A stretch of 64,000 bases of DNA from Bactrocera neohumeralis (Eukaryota > Arthropoda > Insecta > Diptera > Tephritidae): assembly GCF_024586455.1 (NCBI RefSeq), contig NC_065922.1:29570089-29634088 (forward strand). The letters run 5' to 3'. The translations under genes and the position numbers were made by a program. Below the pieces are notes generated by a model. The model searched no databases. It was not told the origin of the DNA and worked only from the letters and a program-made list of their open reading frames with translations. Each line of letters opens with the position of its first letter. Positions within the stretch are counted from its first letter, which is position 1. Shown here one piece after another: positions 11,746-22,975 of the stretch.

Positions 11746-14235
11746 TCACCCTTTACATATTAAAACTTTATATTGGCAAAGTAAGGTTTTTTTTTTTACA
11801 AAATCTATATCCATATACCTCAGCCTCAAGGTTCATTAAGTTTTTTTAAAAAGCTGTTTAAAATTTGTAATCACAAAAAGTTATATCTGTTTACTGCAGT
11901 ACCCATTTCAGACATTTTCTTTGAGCCTGCCAGCGGAGTTGGAGCTGTATATCACAGCATTAAGTGACAGTACATCAGAGCTTCTTGGAGTCTGTGGCAA
12001 CTGTTCTATCCCGAAATTGGATAGACAGGCTGATATGAACTTTGCTTGCAATTTTTCCGAAAAAATACGTGATAAACGTTTACGGCTTCAGTAGAGAACA
12101 ATTAACAGTTAAAGCATTATAAAAGCTGAACAAGAAAAATTTGACATTATTTTTAAGAAAAGATAAAAATATTCCGTTACGTACATTAATAAAATATAAT
12201 AAAATATTTCTAATTTTTTATGTGCAGGATTTCCTTAACGCATGGAAAAACTTAGACTTGAGAAAAGTTTGGTGCTTAAAGCCGCATTTTCTCGCATTTT
12301 CCGTACAAAATTTACGACAACGTTTGGATAATGACGATGTTGAAGTTCCACTCGGTTCAGCGTTGAAAACTACACGCCCATCCGCACACACACATACCCC
12401 CCTTGCGGATGACCGTAAGGCAGCGAGTTTAAGTAGAACCGGACATAAAACGAAGCTTCGGCAAAATAGAAAAAATAAATAATGAAATATGCATTGTTGA
12501 AGCTTCTTCGCCTGCACTGCGCTGTGCTGCTCTTGGCTCTTTTTATCCCGCGTCACGTTACCTTATTTTTTATTTTCTCGCAAGCACTTTATTTCTAACT
12601 TTTCATCATTTTTCGCCGTTGCTTTACTTGACATGAACAAAATTTCCGGTGACAAAATGCAATTGTTATTTTAATGAGCAAACTGTGCGGCAAACACCGC
12701 GGAGTCCTGCAGCAGAGGCAGCTGCCGAAATGGTAGGAAGAGCATGTTGCAGAAGAAGTGAATTATGAGTAGACGTGAAGAAGTGGTCAGAGATGAGTGC
12801 TGTTTCGCTGGTGCTGAGGTGTTGGATTAATATTTCACTTTCTTTTTTGCTTCCTACTCTTCTTCTTCGAGGTTGGCTCACGGCGTGGCTTTAAGTCAAG
12901 TAATTAAAAATTTGCAAGATTTATGAAATTAAGAAATTACAAAAATCAACTTTAATGACACGTGATTTTTTCATCACATACCACCTACAATGACCACAAT
13001 TTGCCATACACAGCGCAGACACTGCTTGCGCGGTCAAGGACAAGAAGTTACTGGTGCTTTCTATTAGACCTCTGCTGTATGGTGGTTCGCCTCTCTGAAG
13101 TGAGCATTTCCATAGTTGAAAATTTAAATGATTTCTTGTTGGCGCGTGAAAGTGGAAGAACGCGTGGCCATTTTTGTGTGCGAATAAACCTTGAAAATTA
13201 CGCAACACTTCTCAGCGTTGGCCTCGTGCTCGCTGGCGTTGGCTGCATCAAATGATCGGCCGCAACAATGCCGCTAAAGCCTTGGCTGGCATCCTCCGCC
13301 GAGCACACTGCCGTTAATTGCACTGCAATCAAATTTAATTAACGAAATTAAGCGTGCAGCAAAGAGCCAACGACCACACACCGTAGAGCGAGTGAGCGCG
13401 AGAGCAATGAGTGCGCCATGAGAGGCGGTCGAAGTGGCCGGCATTAAAGCCGTTTGATGACTTGAAGAGCTACTTGTCTGAGCGTGTATTGTGTGTTTTT
13501 ACTACTTAATTGTTTTACGCAGCATAAAAATGCTCGAAAGCGCTGCTTTGCTTGCAAATTATATTTTACCTTCGTGCCCTCTCACGTCGCGTTTTGGCGC
13601 TTTGAAGTTGCCACATTGCAATACTTGATGTCGCGCTGTCGCTTTGATAAATGGATTGACAGCAAAAAGATGTTGGCTTTATAAATGATAACACAGTGTT
13701 TCAATTTGAATGCGGGCTCAAATAAATTTGAACAATCAAAGTTAGAAAAATTAGATGGAGCGGAAAGAGGTGGTTCCAAAAACTGTTCGATTAAAACTAA
13801 CTAACTATCTATCACATCACATGATTCTTGGTGCCAAAAAGGCTTGCGAGTTTTTTAATTAAAAATTTCGGAAAAAATATAAATGATTACATTAATTTTA
13901 AATTCTTAATCGTCAAAATTCTAAGTACTAGGTAAATAAGTATGACGACGCTATTAGAAGGTCCATTGTGAAAATCCTAAATACTAATACTAGTTCGCAA
14001 AAATCGTCCGCAGAATCCGCCCCAAAGGTGTTGACTGATAATATTATCCCAGTATCGTGACGGGCTCAGGAATAAGCTGGGACCAGTTTTAACAACATTC
14101 AGATGAGGTTTCTTATGGCTGAAGGCACAAAAAAGGCTGAATGACGAATAAAAAGATAGTATTACTTACGTAACTTGGGCTATCCGCAAAAAACAATAAT
14201 TTCTCCTACACTCGTGGGATCAAAATATGAATAAG
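11746..14235. other. No gene recognised; unique-looking non-coding DNA
   Basis: The DNA is AT-rich to 12220 and then more balanced (12220-13680), resembling ordinary fly intergenic or intronic sequence. Overlapping open frames on both strands at 12141-12556 and 12921-13255 show no domain I recognise and compete with each other. I see no splice-consistent coding run. 13780-14200 is AT-rich. Confidence 0.4.
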
Positions 14236-14239
14236 ATTA

Positions 14240-15235
14240 CAAATAAAGATTACAAAAGCAATGTGGATTAAAGGAGTCCGGATTCCCAGTAAAACAACCG
14301 GAGGGAACCAGCTGTTCTGAGAAAAGGACAGCGTTCGTATCAAGCCCAAAAACAGCCAGCACAAAGACTGGAAAGAAGCTTGACCTAGGTGCAAGGGCAC
14401 TACCACGGGACTGCAGTTAAGCCTAGCTCCAGGAAGGCAACAAAAGTAAATCCAGTGGCCAAAGTATGGAAGAGATGAAGATACCAAAAGTGTTGCTGCC
14501 CTTATTGCGACTATTAGGGAAATGCCAATTTATAAGTTCGGTGTCCCAACGAAGGTAAGGTATGCGGAAAATTGTCATGCCTACCTGAAGAGAATGGTGG
14601 AACTGCAACAGCGAACCAATGAGTAGCAAAGAAACTCCAACAGTCCATTGGTTGCGCGAAAGTGGTTCTATACAATTTTAAGCTTTAACCGTCATAGCGA
14701 CAACCAAGAAAAAGAGGTCAGCTGCAAAAGTTAAACCATCAGCCAAACGGAGGGAGGCAAGACAAAGTGTGACGCCAAATAAATAATTGGTGTGATAACG
14801 CGGTCACATCAACATGCTGGATAAGGAAGATCCAGTGAAATTGACATACATAGATGCCAGCAACTACCACTTCCACATCAAAATGATAGCAGGCAGTGAC
14901 GAAAGATCGCTCCAGTTTTATAATGCCTCAATAACAAAGTTTAGGGAGGTATATCCTGTAGCCAGACTGGCAACGGTCAAAAGGAAATATATGTCATTAA
15001 GGACAAGGTCAAGGGTATGGATCACAACTGCATCACCGCAGGCGGACTTTTAGGCCTCTGCAGCAGAATCTGGCGAGGAAACTAAAAGTACAAAGGAATA
15101 ATTGCTACTGCTTGATTCCGACAGTTGGACTCTCTTGCGAACTATGAAGACTAATAGCGATAGGGAACCAAACCGTCGACAATCATTTATATGCAGAGCT
15201 CCCTATTATCGGAGATGTTACCTTAACACTAAAAG
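14240..15235 (+). pseudogene. DUF4780-type retroelement ORF1 pseudogene
   Basis: A frameshifted coding remnant. About 14470-14610 reads 'KVWKRDEDTKSVAALIAT', 'REMPIYKFGVPTKVRYAE' and 'AYLKRMVELQQRTNE'. A Lys/Ala-rich linker with stops follows (14630-14790). Then 14814-15053 (79 codons) reads 'LTYIDASNYHFHIKMI', 'DERSLQFYNASITKF', 'EVYPVARLATV' and 'RSRVWITTASPQ'. The second part matches the DUF4780 pattern 'V.V....DERS...Y..A....GE.YPGA.L.....P.R.RARVWIP'. This is probably ORF1 of the same broad class as 7400-7880, but the two pieces do not overlap enough to show they are one family. Stops and at least two frameshifts inactivate it. Confidence 0.6.
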
Positions 15236-15645
15236 GAAAAGCCATTAAATTTAGTTGCACCGAATTTATAACACCCTTTCTTATAGGAACTGTATGGATA
15301 ACTCAAACTGAAAATGTTTTGCTAGTTCTTTCGAATTAATGTTACTTAATAAGGAAAATTTTCTCTTATGTTAGTCGATCAATTTTAATGACAGCTTTAT
15401 GCTACAGTGGTTTGATCTGAATAATGCATTCGGAGATTTCAGATTTTTCTTGAAGATAAAGCTAGTAGCAAACTTTCTGATTGATTTCTGAAAACTGAGA
15501 AATTAGTTCTCGTATATACAGACAGGCAGACGGATAGAGAGTTATGGCTAAATAGATTATGTTGCTAAAGTTTTATAAGCATACATATATAAATTAAAGG
15601 CTTTCAAAGCCTCCGACGGTACAAATTTTATGGTAAACGGAAAAC
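15232..15645 (-). repeat. DINE-like interspersed repeat fragment (type 2)
   Basis: On the reverse strand the order is TTTGTACCGTCGGAGGCTTT, TTATATATGTATGC, TAGCCATAACTC, CCGTCTGCCTGTCTG, TATATACGAGAACTA, then ATCAGATCAAACCACTGTAGC. The other end (15235-15260) has TTAGTTGCACCGAA in + orientation, a subterminal inverted counterpart. The same components occur at 17.6, 24.4, 35.0 and 38.5 kb. I relate it to INE-1/DINE (Helentron-associated) repeats by the GTCCGTCTG-type box and the overall layout; the exact family is unknown. Confidence 0.5.
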
Positions 15646-15848
15646 TTCGTTCAAATAATCATTCTGATAGTTAAACTGTCTTCCGAACAAAATATCGAGG
15701 AAAATACATTTTCCAAGATAAAATTGGGCCTGGTGAGTTTCTTCGGTATCGTCCGTACACTAAATTTGGCAAGTGTGCTAAAATGCACAAGCATTAAATC
15801 AGAATTGTACCTTAAGCTGGCGACTTCAACTTCTCCACGTTTGACGTA

Positions 15849-16523
15849 CACTCAACTCTTTTTTTTACACGGTAGAAACGTTCCGCAGAAAACCGTATAA
15901 AAAAGAGAGGTTTCCTATATTAAAATGGGGGATACGTTCCATGTCATCTGAAAACCGTGTAAGATGAAATAAAGAACTATATTTACTTCGAAAAACCGTG
16001 TAAAAATGTTGAAAACTATAAAACTTCAGATATGCATACAAATTGTATGTTCATATGGCATTTTATTGAACATTAAAATTTAAAATACATAATTCATACA
16101 GGTGAAAAATTGGTAGATTAAGCAAAAAACAAAAGAAATCTGTTAATCCAGAATTAAGAACAGAAAAATTATAATAGAAATAAAGAAAAAATATTTACAT
16201 AGCTACATAATTATTCGTTGCTACTTGCTATTAAGCGCAATTGTTTGCGACGAACTGGATTAAAGTCGGTATCATCACTGGCGATATTTCATCCGTTTCA
16301 TCAATGTAGTAAATATCATGCGAACAAAATGTGTAGGTAAGAGTTATCGAATAAGGAGATTTACATTTCAGCAATGGTGCTAAGTGTGGTAAAAACAAAC
16401 ATAATTACAAGACAGTGATTTTGAAACCGTACTAGATTAAAAAATTTTTTACAAAATTTTTTTTTTTAACCGTGTAACTTCAAATCCGTGTAAAAAGAAA
16501 CCGTGTAAAAAAAGAGTTGGGTG
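15849..16523. mobile_element. TA-flanked TIR element, pogo/Tigger-like deletion derivative (675 bp)
   Basis: The left end CACTCAACTCTTTTTTTTAC and the reverse complement of the right end (CACCCAACTCTTTTTTTACA) form inverted terminal repeats of about 25 bp that continue into ACACGGT. Both are bounded by TA (15847-15848 and 16524-16525), the target duplication of the Tc1/mariner/pogo superfamily. The unit AACCGTGTAA recurs several times near both ends. About 16320-16195 on the reverse strand reads, with one frameshift, 'TDEISP' then 'DDTDFNPVRRKQLRL' and a stop, like the acidic C-terminal tail of a pogo/Tigger transposase. The rest of the gene is absent, so any transposition would need a transposase supplied in trans. 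The pogo assignment is inference; the TIR structure is seen directly. Confidence 0.7.
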
Positions 16524-16589
16524 TATATATTTCCCCAATTTCGTTAGCCTAAGCGTGGGTAATGAAATTTGTAATATAAAGAAAGAAAC

Positions 16590-17530
16590 GTCGGAGCATT
16601 GACATTTCATCATGAAACGACTTACGCATGAACAACGTTTACAAACCGTTCAACTTTATAACGAAAATTCACGTTCTGTAAAGAATGTGTTTCGCGCATT
16701 TCGCTCATCTATGGCCAACATAATTAGAATAATGAGCATACTATTCGCAAGACTATCACCCATCTTGAGACCCAGAATTGAATATTGGATATAATATTCG
16801 ATAGAATAGACCACGTCAAGCACGCAATGAAAAAAATATAGCAACCGTAGCTGAGAGTGTACACGAATACCAAGGAGAGTCGATTCGGCGCTGTTCACAG
16901 CAACTTGGACACAATTCACGTCGAAATCTGAAATTGAAAGCGAACAAAATACAGCTTTTGCAAGAACTGAAGCCGCTCAATATTTTCAAGCGACATCGCT
17001 TCGCTTCCAAGTTCCAAGAAAATCGGAAATTTTCGAGACACATTTTGTTGAGCTATATAAATAAGCAAAATTGCCACATTTGAAACGAAAAGCAATCTGA
17101 AGAGATTCAAAAGCTGCCATATCATCTATTGGGCTCAACTAGACGAAGCCAACTACCACTTATCGTAGCAACCAATGAAGTTATTGAGAGAACACTTCAG
17201 CGAGCAGATAATTTCATGTTTTTTCTGGTCGATGGTCACCAAAGTCGTGTGATATCACACCGTTGGGCTTTTTCCTGTGGGGATGTGAAAAGTCTAAATT
17301 CTATACGGACAACTCTTCATTTCAGGATTTTCAACAAAACATCACTCGTGTCATTCGCTAGTTACCAGTCGAAATGCTCAAACGAGTCATCGGAAATTGG
17401 AATCAACGGATGGACCATCTGAGACGTAGCCTTGGCCAACATTTGAAAGAGATAATCTTCAAAAAGTAAATGCCAAAAAGTGTTCTTTCGAATGATAATA
17501 AATATTTTCCATTAAATTTGAATTTTCGCT
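16590..17530 (+). mobile_element. Tc1/mariner-superfamily transposase pseudogene, copy F2
   Basis: Starts at 16612 with 'MKRLTHEQRLQTVQLYNEN' followed by 'SVKNVFRAF', the N-terminal HTH (DUF4817-like) of this lineage. It continues through frameshifts: 'ENIATVAESV' (about 16830), 'RRCSQQLG' (about 16885), 'LQELKPLNIFKRHRF' (about 16955-17005), 'YINKQNCH' (about 17055-17078), 'DHQSRVISHRW'/'SPKSCDITPLGFFLWG' in overlapping frames (about 17230-17285), and 'MLKRVIGNWNQRMDHLRR' (about 17372-17425) to the end of the frame near 17468. This is the most complete copy of the lineage in the window, but stops and indels break it, and a deletion removes the second Asp block. Confidence 0.88.
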
Positions 17531-17554
17531 ATTTTTTTTTAAAACCTCGAAATG

Positions 17555-17860
17555 AATCACCCCTCTGTCTGTATGTATATGCGCGAAAAAGCCCCTGAAT
17601 TTCTGAGATATCGATCTGAAATTTTTAACCCCTTCTTTTGACTTCAATAATCTTTCCATTCGTCGGAACTGCTGATATCGGACCAATATAGCATATATAT
17701 CATATAATGAAATTCAAGAAATGGCATGGATTATTGTCTGAAAAAATTGTACAATAACCGAATAAATATCGTACAAATCGGATTACTATAGCACATAACC
17801 ATCTAACAAACTGATTGATCAAAACCATGTATTATTTTTTCCTTCGCGGCTCATCGAAAA
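17555..17860 (+). repeat. DINE-like repeat fragment (type 2)
   Basis: Contains CTGTCTGTATGTATATGCGCG, CTGAATTTCTGAGATATCGA, CGTCGGAACTGCTGATATCG and ACCAATATAGCATATA in the order seen in the other copies. It lies immediately after the end of the transposase pseudogene. Non-coding. Confidence 0.5.
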
Positions 17861-19595
17861 TGAGGTTTGTTTTTTTCAGAGATCTACAGAAGAGTACACC
17901 TCAAACATGACTGTACCACATTTTCAGCTTGCACCCGCATTACACGTTTTTGTACACAGTTCGGACGCCAGCATGTCATGTTGATGCTTGGAAATCAAGT
18001 TGAAGGTAAGCAGTGAAACTGCGCAGAATTACACAACTTAGCCGCCTCTTTTATCATTTTTCCCTTTGCCAACTTTATTTCCTCTTCTTCCCTCCTTGCT
18101 GCCGCTGAAGTTCGCCGCACCTTGTGCATGCAGTAGTAACAGTATCGCCATCGCCATCGCCCGTTGTATGCGGCATGTGGCATGCAACGAAAGTGGCAAT
18201 TAACTAAATTAACGCAATTCAAACGAGCGTAATGCGGCAGGCAGCAAGTGGCAGTGGCAAGATTCAGGCAAAAGGATACTTAAGTGCAGAAATATGCACT
18301 CGACGTTCTTTGTTAAGGAGAATTCCTACGCTGGCATAACAAGCACAACAACAACAAACAACGAAAAATTTGCTTAATTGCAACCGCAGTACACAGAGTA
18401 ATTTGATGCGTAATTTTGGACGTCTTTGCGTTCGGAATTCAACGAAATGTTGAAAATATTTCGAGGATCCGTATAATTTCACTAACAAAAGTAGCAACAA
18501 ACAAACGCAAATTGCTGCTGAGTCCTTAAGGGGGCATGTGTACACTAATGCGCACATACGTGTATACTTGTTTGCATATGTGCATCGCGTGTATGTATGT
18601 GTATGTACGCGCACGTGCATATGTTATTTATGTGGGTGCAACCGCTTTGGACCATTTCTCAAGCATTTGAGACTCATTTATCACTTGAATGACAAGCATT
18701 GCAGCATGCGGCCGAGCGCTTGCAACCAATTGTGGCATGCAACGTGCTACCACGCACACATATGCTTAATTTGCATTTGCATGTATGTGTCTCTCCCGCG
18801 GTGACTTGCAACTGTACTGTGTGTGTTGGGCACATGATAAGCGCCAAGCCATGGACTAACCTAATAACATTTGCCTACACCAAGCGCCGCATAGCCCATT
18901 GCAGGCCGTCAGGCACTTCAAAGAAAACAAAGCCAAACAAATTACGTTGCCGGAAATTCAGCCAAAGCCGCATAATTAATGAAAATTCACTGGAGCGCTT
19001 GTGCGCGCGCGTCCGCTGACGTGCTGCCGATAATATGCCACAGCCAGCAGTGAAAGCATACCCCATTATAGCGGTACATATATGTATACTCATACATATG
19101 TGTGTTGGCATCCGCAAGTATTTGTTCAGTCATTTGCCGTGCGGAGTAAACTTAATGCAGCACTAATACATTACTAAATCGCCGCCGGCCGCTTGTGGCA
19201 GCTCATGACTAACTGTATTTGTATCGGCCACATGCTTCGTGACAATACTCGCCTGCCGCTACAGCTATGGCTGCTAGCTCTTTGGCGGTAAATATACATG
19301 CAACGCAGTTTATAAATTTGTACCACAATTTGCGTTCACATACTCGCCGTATGTGGCATCAATTATTTAGGTAATGTTGCCGCAGAAAGCGCACAGTAGG
19401 TGCTATTTGAAGCAAAGCCAATCTGTAGTTTAAAGATTAGCTTCGTTTTCATTCTATAGGACATATTTTAAGCACTGACTTCATTTGATTGATCCCTAAA
19501 CAGTTGAGAGTCTTAATAATAATGACAGTTGAGTCTTGTTTTCGTTCAGCTGAGACTTTCGCTGCGATGACAGACTTCGAAAAACTTGTGAAGGC
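17861..19595. other. No gene recognised; unique-looking DNA with CA/TG tracts
   Basis: Balanced composition from about 18000 to 19420, with CATCGC triplets near 18142-18160, CA/TG tracts at 18550-18640 and 19075-19105, and CAACAACAA around 18340-18362. Open frames (18264-18620 reverse, 18538-18804 and 18699-19019 forward) overlap and show no domain. It may be host regulatory or intronic DNA, but nothing can be named. Confidence 0.4.
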
Positions 19596-19599
19596 CGAC

Positions 19600-20215
19600 T
19601 AATACCATTTATATATATTAAAGACAGTCTTATGCCGCCGGAGGCTTCAGAGCTAAGTAGTTTCAAAATCTATAGTTATGAATAGGCGTCTAACATCTGA
19701 CGAGCGAAAAAAGAAGAGACAGGCGAGCCTCGAAGAGTGGCAAAGGCAATGGGATGTGACAGAAAAAGGAAGATGGACGTATAGGCTCATTAAGAATGTG
19801 CCTACCTTGAGAGACGATATGGGGAGACATACTTTTATCGGTCGCAATTCTTGACGGGATATGGTTACTACAAGGATTACCTCCTCAGATTTGCCACAAT
19901 GACGACATAGAATGCTCATTCTGCAGCAGAGCCGAGGAAAACGCCGAGCATATCGTTTTCTTCTGCTCGAGATATGTAGTGAAGAGAAATACCATCGAAC
20001 GAATAATAAACCAAAGGATGAACGTTATAAATCACACGGTGTAATCAAACCTGGTATGGGCGAAAATTAAAGATTGGGTCGCAATAGCAATCCAAGAACT
20101 CAGGATAAGGGAACGACATCGAAGAAGCTTAATACCAGCTGTGAAGAGGCATTCTTGCCTAGCTTGGTCCGGCGTAATGCTTAACGGCGGTCTCGCAGGT
20201 CAAAATACTTAATTA
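19600..20215 (+). mobile_element. R1-like non-LTR retrotransposon 3' end (C-terminal zinc knuckle region)
   Basis: Translating with one or two frameshifts gives 'RRLTSDERKKKRQASLEEW' then 'QRQWDVTEKGRWTYRLI' (19683-19795), 'GYYKDYLLRFATMTT' (about 19860-19905), 'ECSFCSRAEENAEHIVFFCS' (about 19911-19970, a Cys-Cys-His-Cys knuckle) and 'RNTIERIINQRMNV' (about 19984-20026). A final run resembling 'AWSGVMLNGGLAG' reaches about 20205. The 'W...W....KGRWT.RLI' block followed by CCHC at the very C-terminus is typical of R1-group elements. Upstream EN and RT domains are missing, as expected from 5' truncation during target-primed reverse transcription. Confidence 0.8.
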
Positions 20216-20274
20216 CTATGGCAAATATGAGAGCAATCTGTCAACCAGTTTGATTTCAGCATCTGCTTAAGGCA

Positions 20275-21235
20275 ATGAACCTCAGTAGTGCGTAAATCTA
20301 GTATCTAGTAATGAATTTGTCTCAAATATTGAATTTGTAACCGAATTTCGTGTGCGGAATCGTTGAGAATGTTGGAAAATCCTTACGGGGTACAAAGCCT
20401 TCAAAGACGGTCAAGAGATCGTCGAAGACAAGCCCCGTTCTGGACGACCTACGACCTCTTAAGCTGATGAAAATATTAAAAAAGTTATGAATATGGTGCT
20501 TGAAAATCGTCAAGCAAGAGGGCTCGACATCTCTCGCGAGTCCCTTCGAGTGATATTGGAGAATATTTTTGATATGAATAGCGTTTTTGCTTAACTCATC
20601 CCGCTAAAGTCGAATTTTTTTCAAAAAGAGTTCCGAAAAGTGGTCTCTTTGGACATGCTTGATCGTGCGAAGTCCAATCCCATATTCAAGGAGAGCATTA
20701 CAACTGTCCATGTAATATGAGTTTATGAGTTTGACAAGCAAACAAGTCAACAATCATCAGTTTAAAGAAAAAAATCGCGTTGAAACCAAAAAAACCACGC
20801 CAAAACCGCTCAAAAATCAAGGTGATATTAATTTTTTTCGATATTCGTGGTTTGGTGCACCACAATTTTTTTCCGGAGGGAAAGACGGTCAGTAAGGAGT
20901 TCTATTTGTACATATTGATGCGTTTGCGAGAGAGAATTCTTCGAAACGGTAGGAATTGTGTATAACAATCCACTGATTTTACACGATGACAATGCATTAT
21001 CGCAAGCCAAAAACGCAATGAATACCATCGATCAACCACCGTATTCACCTGATTTGGCTCCATTTAATTATTTCTTGCTTTCTATCGATCGGCGAGATAA
21101 AACAAAATTCTTTAAAGGAGCAGAAGGCCACGGAAAAAAGTGCTTATGACAAGTGTTTCAAGTACTGGAAAAATCGGTGACAAAGGAGTATTACATCTGG
21201 TAGGGACTACTTTGGAGACAAGTGGACTTACTCAA
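20275..21235 (+). mobile_element. Mariner copy A2, full span but multiply frameshifted
   Basis: Begins with CTCAGTAGTGCGT (20282), a match to the outer end of A1. The translation in pieces gives 'AFKDGQEIVEDKPRSGRPTT' (20396-20458), 'SRESLRVIL' (20535-20560), 'KPRQNRSKIKVILIFFDI' (20787-20843), 'VHHNFFPEGKTVSKEFYLY' (20849-20912), 'ILHDDNALSQAK' (20972-21012), 'PPYSPDLAPFNYFLL' (21037-21081) and a tail like 'CFKYWKNR' and 'GRDYFGDKW' (about 21160-21220). All catalytic-region blocks of a mariner transposase (DD34D) are present, with the second Asp in 'HDDNA' and third Asp position 'APFN' changed from 'APCD/APSD' to Asn. Several frameshifts and stops make it inactive. Confidence 0.9.
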
Positions 21236-21654
21236 CCTCAGGCGGAGAAGTAGTCAAAAAACATTTAGTTCCTACAATTGTCACACAAATGCTAAAAGGA
21301 AACAATATACCCTTCATATGGCGAACCATATTAACAAGATATACTTCAAACTTGCTTTTAAGAGTGTGAATGAACGTGATCTCCCGTTTAGGTAAAATCG
21401 AACAAAACATTATGTTAGCGGTACAATGGGTGAAGTATCGTCAGAAAGACAATGAGACGGCGACACTAGAGAAACTTTAAGCCTATTATTGAAATATCTT
21501 TCATGAATCTCAATTAGCTAGACTTCACTGGGAAACACTATAAGCTTGCTGATGATTTAGGAAGAATAAAATTTCATACTAAAAATATTTTCAGACAGTT
21601 TTGTGATTGCTTAACTTATTTCAATAAGGACGTTACAAAAGTAGACCGATAGGG

Positions 21655-22700
21655 ATGGAGAACAACACTCTTCAGTAAGGTTTGCCATTTCATCATGGAA
21701 GGATTTGCGTTCCAGCAACGACTCAAAATTATTAAAATTTACTACCAAAATTCGGAGTCAGTGGCCTCAACTTTAAGAGCGCTAGATCCAATTTATGGTT
21801 GTCATAAATGTCCTGTCAGATCAACAATTGAGCATCTAGTGGAAAAATTTAAAGCCACAGGCACATTACGAATTGTGCTCGTGCCAGTGAGAGACCCAAA
21901 TTAGTCTCTCACACGTCGTTTCCAAGCGTTGGACATCTCTATGACGACGTTGTTGAGAATTTTGTGCAAAGATCTTGGCGTACATCCTTACAAGACCAAA
22001 CTGACACAAGAACTGAAGTCGCTTGACCACTAGAACGGTCGAATGTTCGTGAATTGGACTAAACAATAAGTTGAAAATTATCCGGATTTTCATCGAAAAA
22101 TCATCTTCAACGATGATGCTCATTTCTGGCTGATCGGTTTCGTCAATAAGCAAAATATGCGTTATTTGTCAGGGATCAATTCACTCTTACTCTATGAGTC
22201 ACCATTGAATGCCGAAAAAATTACAGTTTGGTGTCATTGGGCCGTACTCCTTCTGTGATGATCAAGACACAATGAATACCGAATGATTTTGGCCTGAATT
22301 GGATGGTATGGACTAGGACAATATGTGGTTCCAACAGGACGGCGGCACAAGCCACACAGCAAATGTCACAATCGATTTTTTGAAACTAAGTTGTTCACCA
22401 AACGTTATCTCAAGAAATAGCTCAGTCAATTGGCCGCCTTAGTTGTGTGATTTGACGCCATTAGACTATTTCCTGTGAGACTACGTCAAGCCTGTGGTCT
22501 AGGCCAACTAGCCAGCGATGATTGATGAACTTCGTACGAATATCGAAAGTGAAATTGCAGCAGTATCGACCGATTTATGCTTGAAAAAGTTCTAAAATTG
22601 GGTCCAGTGTCTGGATTTCTGCAATCGTGCCCATGGTGGCCACGTAAAAGAGATCGAGCGCTATACATAATGGAATCGAATGTACTTTCACAAAAATAAA
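21655..22700 (+). mobile_element. Tc1/mariner-superfamily transposase pseudogene, copy F3
   Basis: Starts at 21695: 'MEGFAFQQRLKIIKIYYQN', 'SVASTLRALDPIYG', 'STIEHLVEKFKATGT' (HTH and linker). After stops: 'STRILCKDLGVHPYKTKL'-like text (about 21950-22010), 'FHRKIIFNDDAHFWLIGFVN' followed by 'KQNMRY' (22088-22160; the first catalytic Asp block with 'DDAHF' for 'DEAHF'), 'NAEKITVWCHW' (22208-22240), 'MWFQQDGGTSHTANVTIDF' (22324-22380; second Asp), 'NSSVNWPP' (22420-22438), 'CDLTPLDYFL' (22448-22478; third acidic block) and 'NIESEIAAVSTDLC' (22537-22578). All catalytic blocks survive, though stops and frameshifts break the frame. Confidence 0.9.
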
Positions 22701-22859
22701 GAATTTCATTGACGATAAAAAAGTGTATCTCTTGTGAAAACGTCAAGCGAAAACGGTCAACTACACATATTGATAGTGACTCGACAGCTTCGGAACTTGT
22801 TTGACAGAATCCTTTGCATCTAACTTCGACTGGCATAAAGCGATTACTATCTTTTCATA

Positions 22860-22975
22860 TTAGGTCTATTTAAGTTATTCGAATAACCTGAAAACCGATT
22901 ATTCGAATAGCCGGTTTTTAACAGTACGTATAAATATTTTCCGATAATACTATTCGAATAATCGTAACATTGTAA
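22860..22975. repeat. Cluster of TATTCGAATA palindromes
   Basis: Contains GTTATTCGAATAAC (22874-22887, a perfect 14-bp palindrome), TATTCGAATA again at 22900-22909 flanked by AAAACCG and CGGTTTT, and a third at 22951-22960 flanked by CGAT and ATCG. Each can form a hairpin. Function unknown; the cluster might be the end of a palindromic element or a binding-site cluster. Confidence 0.75.
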
